Shown here: positions 8,233 through 17,335 of the stretch, piece after piece | How the letters are laid out: each line of letters opens with the position of its first letter | Position numbering within the stretch: the stretch's first letter is position 1 | Origin: an uncultured Bacilli bacterium | GTDB taxonomy: Bacteria > Bacillota_I > Bacilli_A > RFN20 > CAG-826 | Direction: 5' to 3' | DNA length: 64,000 bases | Assembly (NCBI GenBank): GCA_934140155.1 | Contig: CAKPBC010000009.1 | Coordinates: 1-64,000 of the forward strand | Made by a program: the position numbers and the translations under genes | Notes under the pieces: model-generated | What the model saw: only the letters and a program-made list of their open reading frames with translations | Databases searched by the model: none | Told to the model about the DNA's origin: nothing

Positions 8233-10284
8233 ATGAAATCTAGTAAATTATTATTCACATTATCTTTCTTATCGTTATTAATAGTTGGATGCAATAAAAA
8301 CGATTCAATAGCATCAACAAATTCAACATCCAATGCCCCACTTTCTAACTCAATTAGTGTTCCAACAAGTAATTCCACATCGAATACATTGTCACCTAGT
8401 AGTGCCTCAAATAGTGTTTCTTCAACACCTTCTACAAGTGTAGCTTCTTCAACTAGTGCATCTAGTTCGATAATTAATAAACATAAAGTATCTATTAATA
8501 AGAGTGATGATTTTATTGTTAATGGGCTTAATGACATTTATGAAGCAGGCGTTGAAGTTACTTTTAGTATTAATGTTACAAATACCAATAAAAAAGTAAA
8601 AGAAGTAAAAGCTAATAATGACATTTTAGTTCCTAATAATGATACTTATAGTTTTATTATGCCAAATATAGATGTAACAATTAATGTCTCATTAATAGAT
8701 AAAAATTTAACATCGTTACAAACTGCATATGAAGTAAAATATGAAATGCCAGGAAAAACTGCTAAAAAACTTGATAATGCGACTGATATTTTTAATACAT
8801 TTGAATTAACACATGAATCAGGCATTATTACGGAAATTAGTGATTTTGAGTTAGTTTATGGTGGTGGTAATGGCGGTAGTGGTGATAATAGATGGTATGC
8901 TGGTGATATGCTTAAACTTGGTACTACATCCGCGAATGGTAGCGTTACTTTTTCTTTAAGTAAAAGTGTTACACAAGTTAAAGTATCGGGTTATGCATAT
9001 TTATCTAGTGGAAAACTTCGAATTGGCGATAGTACTTCTTTAGATTGGGAAGGCACTAACACTGATAATAAAACTATTACTACAACTTGTGAAGGATTAG
9101 AAGAAACTAGTAAAGAAGTTATTGAAAGCAAAAACATAAAACAAATTAGTTTTGATATTCCTTCAACAAAAAGTTTAAAAATTTCCACCACTAATAAAAA
9201 ACCATTATTTATTACAGGTATTGAATTTGTAGTAGATCCAAATGAAGAACCTGATGTACCTAAAAAAGAGTTTAATGTTACTTGGGTTGACGAAAATGAT
9301 AATATCTTAAAAACAGAAAAAGTAAAAGAAGGAGATGTTCCTACTTATCAAGGAGACAAACCTACAAAAGAAGGTACTGATTCCACAATTTATGTATTTT
9401 CAGGATGGATGCCTAAACCTACGCAAATAAGTAAAGACACAACTTATAAAGCAACATATACATCTTATGATAAAGATAAAGCCTATCCAAGTAATAAACC
9501 GACTTTATCAAGCGATAGTAAAACAATTGAATATGGATATTATCCTCAAGCAGTTGTTAGTGATAATGATATAATTTCCGCTCTTAACGATTTAGCGCCT
9601 ATCAACGCTAATGAATGGTACTTATATGATAATGAATATTATATAAAAGAAGTAGCTAATGTTTATAATAATGAAAAATACACATTTGATAATGGAAATA
9701 GTATTATTAATGGAAAGGAATATTGGTTCAAAGTCGAACCAATTAAATGGAATGTTATTAATAATGCTGATGGAAGCTATTACTTATTATCTTCAAAATT
9801 ATTAGATGCTCATAAATTTTATGAAAATTACGAAAATAGAACGATAGATAATAATATAGTTTTACCAAATAATTATGAATATAGCGATGTTAGAAATTGG
9901 CTTAATGATGAATTCTATGGAATGGCTTTTACTGGTAATAATGAATTCATTCAAGAAAAAAGCATTGTAAATGATAAACTTGATAAAGTATTTTTACCAT
10001 CAAAAGATGACTATTTAAATGTTAATTATGGATTTGATAGCGATATTAATGAGCCATCTATTACACGTGAAGCAAAAACAACTGATTATGCACGTGCAAG
10101 AGGTGCTTGGTATAATACTACTTCGGATTTAAAATATAATGGATCTTACTGGACACGTTCATCTACGGATGAATATAGTTATTGTGCTTGGAATGTTAAT
10201 TCAAGCGGATATTTATCTAAATATGCTATTGATGGAAATAATCATTGTATCCGTCCTGCAATTCAAATTACATTAAAAAAATAA
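8233..10284 (+). CDS. Multidomain lipoprotein with DUF6273-like C-terminus
   Basis: This 683-aa protein has a lipoprotein signal ending LLIVGC (lipid-modified Cys at about residue 20). A Ser/Thr/Asn-rich linker runs to about residue 85. Then come a bacterial-repeat-like sandwich (about 85-155), a larger beta domain (about 165-335) and an InlB B-repeat-like module (FNVTWVDENDNILKTE to KATYTS, about 350-415). The end (about 430-683) matches the DUF6273 look: YGYYPQ, WFKVEPIKWNV, YSDVRNWLN, FLPSKDDY, GSYWTRS and a closing RPAIQI. DUF6273 resembles a C-type-lectin/FGE-like fold. The protein should sit on the outer face of the membrane and bind something; the ligand is unknown. AAAAGGA precedes the ATG. 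Confidence 0.75.
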   Translation: MKSSKLLFTLSFLSLLIVGCNKNDSIASTNSTSNAPLSNSISVPTSNSTSNTLSPSSASNSVSSTPSTSVASSTSASSSIINKHKVSINKSDDFIVNGLNDIYEAGVEVTFSINVTNTNKKVKEVKANNDILVPNNDTYSFIMPNIDVTINVSLIDKNLTSLQTAYEVKYEMPGKTAKKLDNATDIFNTFELTHESGIITEISDFELVYGGGNGGSGDNRWYAGDMLKLGTTSANGSVTFSLSKSVTQVKVSGYAYLSSGKLRIGDSTSLDWEGTNTDNKTITTTCEGLEETSKEVIESKNIKQISFDIPSTKSLKISTTNKKPLFITGIEFVVDPNEEPDVPKKEFNVTWVDENDNILKTEKVKEGDVPTYQGDKPTKEGTDSTIYVFSGWMPKPTQISKDTTYKATYTSYDKDKAYPSNKPTLSSDSKTIEYGYYPQAVVSDNDIISALNDLAPINANEWYLYDNEYYIKEVANVYNNEKYTFDNGNSIINGKEYWFKVEPIKWNVINNADGSYYLLSSKLLDAHKFYENYENRTIDNNIVLPNNYEYSDVRNWLNDEFYGMAFTGNNEFIQEKSIVNDKLDKVFLPSKDDYLNVNYGFDSDINEPSITREAKTTDYARARGAWYNTTSDLKYNGSYWTRSSTDEYSYCAWNVNSSGYLSKYAIDGNNHCIRPAIQITLKK

Positions 10285-10308
10285 ACAAAATTCGATAAAA
10301 GTAATATA

Positions 10309-10325
10309 ATTAGATTACATCTAAT
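10309..10325. promoter_or_regulatory. Palindromic operator candidate
   Basis: ATTAGAT-TAC-ATCTAAT is a perfect 7-3-7 inverted repeat. It begins inside a TATAAT (10305-10310) and ends just before the GGAGG of the gene at 10338, so a bound repressor would block transcription start. Confidence 0.45.
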
Positions 10326-10337
10326 GGAGGAAAACAT

Positions 10338-10943
10338 ATGGATAAGAAATTAGTTTTAAAATTAATATTAGGAATTGCTTGTTTTAGTCTAATGTCTTGT
10401 AATGAAGAGCATAATAGTACCAATGGAGGTAATTTACATGATTCTAAAGCATGGTTTAGTGAAAAAGAATTAAGTGACAAATATTTAAGTAATCTACCTC
10501 AACCAACTGGATGTACTGGTGAAATTAATTCATCTACTAGTTGGTTTAATGAGGGTTATTCTTTTTCACAAGCTTGTGAATCTGAAGACATTTTAAATAA
10601 TAACGCTACTACATATTTAAATTATTTTCAAACAAATTTTGCAGGTAAATTTGGAGTTGCCGCGCCATTTGCTTTTGGAGAAGATGTTACATGCTACAAC
10701 ATTATTAGTAAAACTGATATAACTGATTATCATAGTACAAATCCATCACCGCTTTATAAGTTTTATTATGTTTCTGACACAACAGTAGATGCTGATGGAT
10801 ATTTATTAGATGGGTCAGTATTTACACTTGAAATTCGTTATGAATTTTCAACTTCAGTTAATAGTTATCAATTTAAGTTATTTATAGAAAAAGCCAATAT
10901 AAGCCATAATGGTGCCTTTACATATAAATATAAATTAAAATAA
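10338..10943 (+). CDS. Small lipoprotein, unknown function
   Basis: This 201-aa protein has a lipoprotein signal ending in FSLMSC (Cys at about residue 21). The mature part is Ser/Thr/Asn-rich, with a few cysteines (CTG, ACES, VTCYN) that could form disulfides outside the cell, and a beta-rich C-terminal half. I do not recognise the family. A clear GGAGG lies before the ATG, and a possible operator overlaps its promoter. The gap of 53 nt after the larger lipoprotein allows either read-through or its own start. Confidence 0.65.
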   Translation: MDKKLVLKLILGIACFSLMSCNEEHNSTNGGNLHDSKAWFSEKELSDKYLSNLPQPTGCTGEINSSTSWFNEGYSFSQACESEDILNNNATTYLNYFQTNFAGKFGVAAPFAFGEDVTCYNIISKTDITDYHSTNPSPLYKFYYVSDTTVDADGYLLDGSVFTLEIRYEFSTSVNSYQFKLFIEKANISHNGAFTYKYKLK

Positions 10944-11161
10944 ATAGCATTAATTTATTTGTGTTACTAAAAGCGAATATTAATATAAATAATCATGTTT
11001 TGCACTCAATTTTATAATAAATTTGGATTTTTCTATTTCTAAAAATGTAAATGCATCTTGTCATAATTCTAATGATTAATTTTTAAAATTCATTACAATA
11101 TTAGAGACTTATAAATTATATTTATTAGTATTATATTGATTTTGCTTTTATTTATTAAAAT

Positions 11162-11196
11162 AAAAACTTAACTCATAATCTACGAGTTAAGTTTTT
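11162..11196. terminator. Bidirectional intrinsic terminator
   Basis: AAAAACTTAACTC (11162-11174) pairs with GAGTTAAGTTTTT (11184-11196), loop of 9 nt. T-runs follow the stem on both strands, so it can serve both the plus-strand lipoprotein and the minus-strand zinc-ribbon gene. Confidence 0.8.
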
Positions 11197-11203
11197 TCAT
11201 TAA

Positions 11204-11407
11204 TTATTCAACAACTTTCCAGTTGTTTGTCCACACACCACGTTCTAAATTAATATGTTTACCACAACTTGGGCAAATGATAAACCCTCTATTTTCATCG
11301 CCCATTGGATAAGGTTGATGTTGAATATCGGTTTCTGTAATAGATAGTTGTGCTTTACATGCAGGACATTTAATTTTGGTTTCTTTACCTTGTTTTAAGA
11401 TTTTCAT
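11204..11407 (-). CDS. Small double-CxxC zinc-ribbon protein
   Basis: This 67-aa protein has two CxxC pairs (CPAC near residue 19, CPSC near residue 46) about 27 residues apart, the usual spacing of a single four-cysteine zinc ribbon. No membrane segment or other domain is present. Small zinc ribbons of this type often bind nucleic acid or a protein partner; nothing here says which. It is monocistronic with a strong terminator immediately after it. I see no convincing ribosome site before the ATG. Confidence 0.65.
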   Translation of the reverse strand: MKILKQGKETKIKCPACKAQLSITETDIQHQPYPMGDENRGFIICPSCGKHINLERGVWTNNWKVVE

Positions 11408-11536
11408 AGTTGACTACTTTTTTTTACAAATTTATGTTATAACTAATTAGGCTAGTATTCAAGGCAGTGTTTTTAGTTATTTAATCAAAAGTTTTAAATG
11501 TATTGCAAAATAAAAAAAATATACTGAATATCGATT

Positions 11537-11575
11537 AATAAAAATCTTGATTTTTATTTGCGTTTTCTATACAAT
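11537..11575 (+). promoter_or_regulatory. Promoter overlapped by a perfect 22-bp palindrome
   Basis: AATAAAAATC (11537-11546) and GATTTTTATT (11549-11558) are perfect inverted copies separated by 2 bp. The palindrome covers the -35 TTGATT (11547-11552), which is 17 bp from TACAAT (11570-11575). This is the promoter I would assign to the gene at 11596. A repressor or other dimeric regulator is the natural reading. Confidence 0.5.
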
Positions 11576-11595
11576 AAAACTAAGGAATATTATTA

Positions 11596-13782
11596 ATGAA
11601 ATTAAATGAATTTGATTTAAATAAATCAATAAAAGAAGATAATAATTTCAGCGAATATAAATCATTCAAAGCTGAAAATTATTTTTCTAATGAACAATTT
11701 GATTTTTCAAAAGATTTTAAAGTCAACGAATCATTTGAAAATGATATTGATATTAATAGTACCAAGCATAATCCTAATATTTCTAATAATAAAGAACAAT
11801 TAAAAAAAATAGAAAAACTAACAAATAATATTCAAAACATTGGAAAGGCAATTACCACACATTCATCAGTTGTTTTAACTTCTGTAGTTGCGGTTATTTC
11901 TGCTTCTTTAGTTGGGGTAATTCCAACGATAAGTGTATTTAATAATGAAGCAAAAATACTTGCAAATTCAATAATTAATAAACCTTTAGTTAATCAAATA
12001 GTGGCGGAAGGCAAGATTATAAATGTTGACTTTAATTATCGTTATTTCGTTTTAATAGATCAATATATCAAAGATGAATTAATTGAGATGGATGGTGTTT
12101 GTGATTTAAAAATAAGTGACAATCATTTTTCTTTTAATACATTTGCTTATTATGGAATTACTTCTTACCAATATGATATTTTTTATATGAAAAGTGAAGA
12201 AGAAAATATTCTTCTTTATTCATCAAATAAGTTAGATTTTAGTTTAGATCAATCTTATAGCGCAACATATGAAAAAGTTAGTCCTAAAGATGCTAAATAT
12301 ACCTTTAATGATGATGGGTCAATTACCGCTCATATTGATACTAATTTTACTAGTGAATTTGATTATGCATACCTTTATGGAATCAATGTCTTAGATAAAG
12401 AAGGAAAAGTTATTTGCGATTATATCGGAAACGATAAAAGTATTGATTTAATTATTCCAAGCACCGGTCAAATTTATTTTCAATATATGGATATTGGAGA
12501 TTTTGCGGATGATTATCATGTATATAATAATTACATGGCTACTGATTATAGCGTAATTGAAATGCCTTTAGTAACACTAAGTGATGACTTTGATTTTGAT
12601 GGTGAACGCTTTATATTATTCTTAAATGCAGAGACTATTTATGATGTTAGTTCTTTAAGCGTGGATTTAGAATTAACTAATCAAAATCAAACTGTAACCA
12701 AACATATTGATAACGCTATTGAAAAAATACGATTAGTGCTTGATGAGTTTGATGGTGAAATAGGGGAATTATTAGTTAAGGGTACATTCAATTTTAAAGA
12801 TGAAATGATTGATAGATATCCGCATTCTATCAAAATTACACCAAAAATATTTAATTTATCTTATAAATTTGATGTTACTAATGTCATGGTTGAAAGTTAT
12901 GAAAGTAAGGATCAATTACCAGTAACATTTAACTTTGATTATTTATTGCCTACTACATATAAAATTAATATTAAAGATGATACTGATTTAGTAAATGAAA
13001 CAATAGAATTAACTAATGAATATTATTTAAATAAAGTTAATTCAGGGGATGGAGCAAATTTAACTGTTTCGGTAATAGATGATGTTGGAGTTGCTTGGAA
13101 AGAACCTCAATCATACCATATATTAAATGCTGATGAAATTAATAATTTAAATAACGAACCACTTAATTATGTGCATGTAAATCCAGGAGATAGCACGGTT
13201 ACATATAATGATGATGGAACTATCAATATTTATAGAAATATAGATTTTGTAACGGATTCTAATAATATTTATTATGATGCATTTATCTATAGTGAAGAAA
13301 ATGTGGACAGTGAGACAGGACAAAAAACTTACCAAAATGATTACCATAATATTACAAATTATAAATATTCGATACTAGAAGACATACCAGAAGATAATTA
13401 TTATTTTTATTATTATAATGTTTTAATTAATGATGGAATTTATTATTACACAGGTATGGCAATGCCTTCTGGAGGAATTGACACAAATATTGCTAATAAT
13501 TTTGTTTGTTCGGCAAATTACGATAGTGAAACTAATCAAACAAGTATTACCATTACTAATACAAATTTTATACCAGTTAGTAATGAATGTATGATTGATA
13601 ATTTTACTTATGAATTATTAACTTTAGATAGCACTTTATCATTAGTTATCGAAGGAAATGTCATTGGCAAAGAAATTACAATTTTTGCTAATAAATATTT
13701 AAATAATTTTGATGAGTTTCAGGCTGATATTCCTATTAAAGGAAATAAATATAAAGCATATAATCTTACAATTACTAATTAA
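11596..13782 (+). CDS. Large surface protein, unknown function
   Basis: This 728-aa protein is not of a family I recognise. The first 85 or so residues are polar, Asn/Lys/Glu/Phe-rich and without a signal peptide. A single hydrophobic segment (SSVVLTSVVAVISASLVGVI, about residues 94-113) follows. The rest is beta-rich, with repeated Ig-like or sandwich-like blocks (for example the two similar stretches DAKYTFNDDGSITAHID and DSTVTYNDDGTINIYRN, about 290 residues apart). The arrangement implies a cytoplasmic N-terminal tail, one membrane span and a large outside region. The two duplicated stretches suggest at least two copies of one module. The gene for an MscS channel starts 14 nt after its stop, so the two probably share a transcript. 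Confidence 0.65.
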   Translation: MKLNEFDLNKSIKEDNNFSEYKSFKAENYFSNEQFDFSKDFKVNESFENDIDINSTKHNPNISNNKEQLKKIEKLTNNIQNIGKAITTHSSVVLTSVVAVISASLVGVIPTISVFNNEAKILANSIINKPLVNQIVAEGKIINVDFNYRYFVLIDQYIKDELIEMDGVCDLKISDNHFSFNTFAYYGITSYQYDIFYMKSEEENILLYSSNKLDFSLDQSYSATYEKVSPKDAKYTFNDDGSITAHIDTNFTSEFDYAYLYGINVLDKEGKVICDYIGNDKSIDLIIPSTGQIYFQYMDIGDFADDYHVYNNYMATDYSVIEMPLVTLSDDFDFDGERFILFLNAETIYDVSSLSVDLELTNQNQTVTKHIDNAIEKIRLVLDEFDGEIGELLVKGTFNFKDEMIDRYPHSIKITPKIFNLSYKFDVTNVMVESYESKDQLPVTFNFDYLLPTTYKINIKDDTDLVNETIELTNEYYLNKVNSGDGANLTVSVIDDVGVAWKEPQSYHILNADEINNLNNEPLNYVHVNPGDSTVTYNDDGTINIYRNIDFVTDSNNIYYDAFIYSEENVDSETGQKTYQNDYHNITNYKYSILEDIPEDNYYFYYYNVLINDGIYYYTGMAMPSGGIDTNIANNFVCSANYDSETNQTSITITNTNFIPVSNECMIDNFTYELLTLDSTLSLVIEGNVIGKEITIFANKYLNNFDEFQADIPIKGNKYKAYNLTITN

Positions 13783-13796
13783 TGGAGGAAACAACT

Positions 13797-14843
13797 ATGG
13801 AAAAGAAAAAAACTAGAGTATCAAAGATTATTAGTTATGTGTTAGGAGCATTAATTTTAACATCATTTATTGTTACGATGATTTTAGAATTAGCGTTACC
13901 AGATACAAGTAAATTTGTAATATGGGCAAAGGAAAATGTATGGGACATTACTGCTTTACCAAATATATTAAATTCCCATTATAAGGTGTTTATTCACTGT
14001 GCCATTTTGATAGTAGTGGTGGTAATAGTTTCAAAAATAATTCGCAAAGTATTTAGAAATGTTATGCATAGATCAAATCGTGCGAAAACCGTAATTACTT
14101 TATTAGATGGTTTAATCAAATATGGTAGCGCAATAGCATTATTTTTCTTAATTTTAAACGCATTTGGTGTGAATACCAAAGCTATATGGGAATCAGTTGG
14201 TGTAATAACTCTTATTATTGGACTTGGTGCTCAATCTTTAATTGCGGATATTATTGCTGGTGTGTTTATTATTTTTGAAAATGAATATGAAGTAGGAGAA
14301 ATAGTATCTATTGATGATTTTAGAGGAACAGTAAGCGAGATTGGAATACGCGCTACAAAAATAGTTGATGCAGCGGGCAATATCAAGATTATTAACAATT
14401 CGGATATTAAAAATGTTGTTAATTTATCACGCGAATTATCTCTTGCGGTTGTGGATTGTGAATTTAGTTATGATATTCCGATTGAGGTTGTAGAAAAAGT
14501 ATTTAAAGATAATATGCATAAATTTAAAGAAAAAATCCCAGAAATTGTGGAAGGTCCATTTTATAAAGGTATATCATCTTATGAATCTAGTAATATTGCT
14601 GTTAAATTAGTGGCAAAATGTAAAGAAGAAGATCGTTATCAAGTACAAAGGGATTTATTAAGAGAATATCGACAATTATTCTTAAGTAATGGTATTGACT
14701 TTAGCTATGAACAAATTGTTATAAGTAATGAAACTCCTAAGGAAGAAATTAAAGCCACAAAAACTATAAAAAAACAAGCTGAACAATTTGTAGAAAATCA
14801 AAAATCGCTCTCTAGTGGTTTAGAAGAACAACAAAAAGAATAA
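13797..14843 (+). CDS. MscS-family mechanosensitive channel
   Basis: This 348-aa membrane protein has about three hydrophobic segments in its first 140 residues. The conserved pore-lining and beta-domain block of small-conductance mechanosensitive channels follows: GLGAQSLIADIIAGVFIIFE, then VGEIVSIDDFRGTVSEIGIR and INNSDIKNVVNLSR. A charged C-terminal tail (about residues 310-348) is predicted to be cytoplasmic. Such channels open under membrane tension and release solutes on osmotic down-shock. The start at 13797 is chosen over 13782 because GGAGG (about 13784-13788) then sits at good distance. It probably forms an operon with the preceding surface-protein gene. Confidence 0.88.
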   Translation: MEKKKTRVSKIISYVLGALILTSFIVTMILELALPDTSKFVIWAKENVWDITALPNILNSHYKVFIHCAILIVVVVIVSKIIRKVFRNVMHRSNRAKTVITLLDGLIKYGSAIALFFLILNAFGVNTKAIWESVGVITLIIGLGAQSLIADIIAGVFIIFENEYEVGEIVSIDDFRGTVSEIGIRATKIVDAAGNIKIINNSDIKNVVNLSRELSLAVVDCEFSYDIPIEVVEKVFKDNMHKFKEKIPEIVEGPFYKGISSYESSNIAVKLVAKCKEEDRYQVQRDLLREYRQLFLSNGIDFSYEQIVISNETPKEEIKATKTIKKQAEQFVENQKSLSSGLEEQQKE

Positions 14844-14848
14844 ATTTA

Positions 14849-14873
14849 AAAACGATGGTCAACCCATCGTTTT
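14849..14873. terminator. Bidirectional intrinsic terminator
   Basis: AAAACGATGG (14849-14858) pairs with CCATCGTTTT (14864-14873) around a 5-nt loop, between convergent mscS-type and GH5 genes. Short T-runs occur on both sides. Confidence 0.75.
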
Positions 14874-14880
14874 CGTTTGC

Positions 14881-16269
14881 TTAATTGCTTTTATTTTTAT
14901 ATTCAACAAGAACTTCTTTTAATGTTCCAGTTTGGCAATTACTTGTCTTAGCTTTATCACAAGCCGCTTTAAATTCATCGACGGTACAAGTCAAGACATT
15001 TGTTTTTGTTTCTTCTTTTGATGTATCAAGATTTAAGTTAACAGTATATACACCCCAAGAAGAAGTCCACCAACCAGTAACAGTGGTTTTATAATTCCAT
15101 ACTGTCCAGTTGTAGTTATATTTATCGTACCATTCGTTTAAAGCAAAATTCCAAGCATTACGATCTTCAAAATATGTAAATTCACCAATTAATACGGGAA
15201 CATTATAATCTTTACCAATGTTACGCATCATATGATACATTTTAAACATATCCATCGTAACAATATTATTTTGCCAGTTGTAATGATGATATTCATACAT
15301 TACATTGTCCCAGCCATATTTTTTAGGATTTGGTAAAGTAGAAAAATCCCAACATCCTTCCATAGTTATAACGTGGTTATCATTATTTTTACGAATTACT
15401 TGATAAACTTTATCAAAATAATCCCAACATACTTTAGTAGTAGAGCCTAGTTTTTTGCTTGTTTGTGGCTCATTTAATATGTCATAACTTGCAATAGTAG
15501 GCGCTAGATCACTTCTAGTATTAGAATAATAGCTAGATACATAATCCCATAAATCTAAAACTGCATTTTCATAAGCTTCATTACCCCAAAATCCTGGTTT
15601 ATCAGCGATAAGTCCACTATGCTCATAGCCATTTTGTGACCCAGGAGCGCCGTGCAAATCTAAAATACAATATAAGTCATTTTCTTTACAGTTTTCTAAA
15701 AACCAGTTTAAATAATTAAATGCAACACTTTCTTCTTTTCTAGTAAAATCATCATTTAAGATGTTGCGCCAATAAAATGGTAAGCGAATAGTATTAAGAC
15801 CTAAGTCATTTCTAATGATTTTAAAATCTTCTTCATCAAAGAAAGATTTATAATAATATTCTTTTAATTCTTCTTGATGATCTTTGAGATTTTCATTTTT
15901 ATTTAAAGCATCTAAAAACATTTCTTCGGAAAATTCATTATAAGATAAATTTCCATCTTTATCTTTAATAAGGTTTCCATTTTTATCTTTTTTTGGCTCT
16001 AAATCAAATGGCGACATCCAACCTTCTTGAAGTAAAATATTTCCCGCGTTGATACCATTTAATTTAATAATATTACCATCTTTATCATATAAAGAACGAT
16101 TTTGTGTAGAAATTAAATTAGTGCCAGTTGGTTCAATCTTTTCTGCTTGAACAGGAATTTTATAATTCCAAGAGTAAGCAAATAACCCTAAGACCGTTGC
16201 ACTTGTTGCAATAATTAAAGACCCTAAAGTAATAAAAACAATCCTTGCAATTTTATGTTTCTTTTTCAT
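14881..16269 (-). CDS. Membrane-anchored GH5 glycosidase
   Basis: This 462-aa protein has an N-terminal membrane anchor (about residues 8-32) and then a glycoside hydrolase family 5 barrel. Landmarks are LNGINAGNILL (first strand), LGLNTIRLPFYW, CILDLHGAPGSQNG, the acid/base glutamate in YDILNEPQ (about residue 265) and the nucleophile glutamate in VLIGEFTYF (about residue 370). The barrel motifs fit endo- or exo-acting beta-glucan/mannan enzymes; the exact substrate cannot be read off. Being tethered outside the membrane, it would act on oligosaccharides near the cell surface, like the GH3 enzymes further along. AGAGGAAGAGGA lies ahead of the ATG. Monocistronic. Confidence 0.85.
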   Translation of the reverse strand: MKKKHKIARIVFITLGSLIIATSATVLGLFAYSWNYKIPVQAEKIEPTGTNLISTQNRSLYDKDGNIIKLNGINAGNILLQEGWMSPFDLEPKKDKNGNLIKDKDGNLSYNEFSEEMFLDALNKNENLKDHQEELKEYYYKSFFDEEDFKIIRNDLGLNTIRLPFYWRNILNDDFTRKEESVAFNYLNWFLENCKENDLYCILDLHGAPGSQNGYEHSGLIADKPGFWGNEAYENAVLDLWDYVSSYYSNTRSDLAPTIASYDILNEPQTSKKLGSTTKVCWDYFDKVYQVIRKNNDNHVITMEGCWDFSTLPNPKKYGWDNVMYEYHHYNWQNNIVTMDMFKMYHMMRNIGKDYNVPVLIGEFTYFEDRNAWNFALNEWYDKYNYNWTVWNYKTTVTGWWTSSWGVYTVNLNLDTSKEETKTNVLTCTVDEFKAACDKAKTSNCQTGTLKEVLVEYKNKSN

Positions 16270-16341
16270 GTTTTTTCCTCTTCCTCTTAATGATACTATT
16301 TTTTTAAAATATAAGCAAATTTACATAATTTGTATAAATTT

Positions 16342-17205
16342 TTAGCTTAAGAATTCTAAAAAGTCATTGATAATTTTAGAATTATCTTTTTCTTTAAGCC
16401 AGATAACTTTACGCGAATATGGATTCATATTTTTAAGTTCAAGATTTTTGATGTTTTGGCTATAATTAATAGCTTCTGTTTTTGGAAGCGGAACAATAGC
16501 AATAAGACTTTTGGCTTTAGCAATTTCGATAGAGGCTAAAGAAGTTGTGGTTGTTACAACAATATTTGGTGATAAATTTAATTGATGGAAATGCGCAATG
16601 ATATTATCTTCATAAGCACGAGGAACAACCAATTTGTAATTTGCTAAATCATTAATAGTAATAACTTGTTTTGTTAATAATAATGATTGAGGTGGTAATA
16701 CAACTTTGAATACTTCTGGCTCTAAAATACGATAATTATATTTATCAAGATTGCTAATATTAGCGTTAATGATGGCCACATCAACTTTGCCTTCATTTAA
16801 ATATTGTTCTGCAAGAATAGTATTACATTCATAGACATTTAATTTAATATTAGGATAAAGATTGAAAAATGTATGAAAGATTTTATTTATTAATTCCTTA
16901 TATATAGAAGGTGGTAAAGCAATATTTAAAGTATCATGCATGCCATTTACAATGTTATTAATATTAACAAATGATTGATTATATAATTTAATTATTTCTT
17001 TACTTTTAAGATAAAGTTCTTTTCCTGCTGGAGTTAATTTAATATTCTTTCCGCCACGATACATAAGCTTAGTTTGATATAAATCTTCTAAGTACTTGAT
17101 TTGGTTAGAAAGAGAAGGTTGAGCAATAAATAATTTTTTACTTGCTAGAGAAATATTCTTTTCATCAACGATAGTAACGAAGTTTTTTAAGTATTCAATA
17201 TTCAT
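16342..17205 (-). CDS. LysR-family transcriptional regulator
   Basis: This 287-aa protein has the LysR layout. An N-terminal winged helix-turn-helix (NISLASKKLFIAQPSLSNQIKYLEDLYQTKLMYR, about residues 18-50) is followed by a substrate-binding domain with two lobes (about 90-285). It is transcribed away from the carrier and dehydrogenase genes to its right, the classical arrangement in which a LysR protein controls its divergent neighbours in response to their substrate. The ligand would then be a small organic acid; that is inference. A GAGGT ribosome site precedes the ATG. Confidence 0.88.
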   Translation of the reverse strand: MNIEYLKNFVTIVDEKNISLASKKLFIAQPSLSNQIKYLEDLYQTKLMYRGGKNIKLTPAGKELYLKSKEIIKLYNQSFVNINNIVNGMHDTLNIALPPSIYKELINKIFHTFFNLYPNIKLNVYECNTILAEQYLNEGKVDVAIINANISNLDKYNYRILEPEVFKVVLPPQSLLLTKQVITINDLANYKLVVPRAYEDNIIAHFHQLNLSPNIVVTTTTSLASIEIAKAKSLIAIVPLPKTEAINYSQNIKNLELKNMNPYSRKVIWLKEKDNSKIINDFLEFLS

Positions 17206-17253
17206 GTTTACCTCACTTATAATAAAAATAAATAGTTTTAATTTAAAATATAT

Positions 17254-17303
17254 ATAAACATTATAACTTATTTTATTACATTGTCATCTATTTATTTTAT
17301 AAT
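17254..17303 (+). promoter_or_regulatory. LysR-box-like site and promoter
   Basis: ATAA-N10-TTAT (17254-17271) is an inverted repeat of the kind LysR proteins bind. It lies directly upstream of ATTACA (17275-17280), a 17-bp spacer and a perfect TATAAT (17298-17303). Activation of the carrier gene at 17336 by the divergent LysR protein is the likely use. Confidence 0.45.
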
Positions 17304-17335
17304 AACCGCGGATGGATAAGAAGGAGAATGATATT

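Noticed and set aside
10944..11161. Possible small gene or RNA in the gap after the small lipoprotein
   Set aside because: No frame with a ribosome site and no stable hairpin were found by eye apart from the terminator at its right end.
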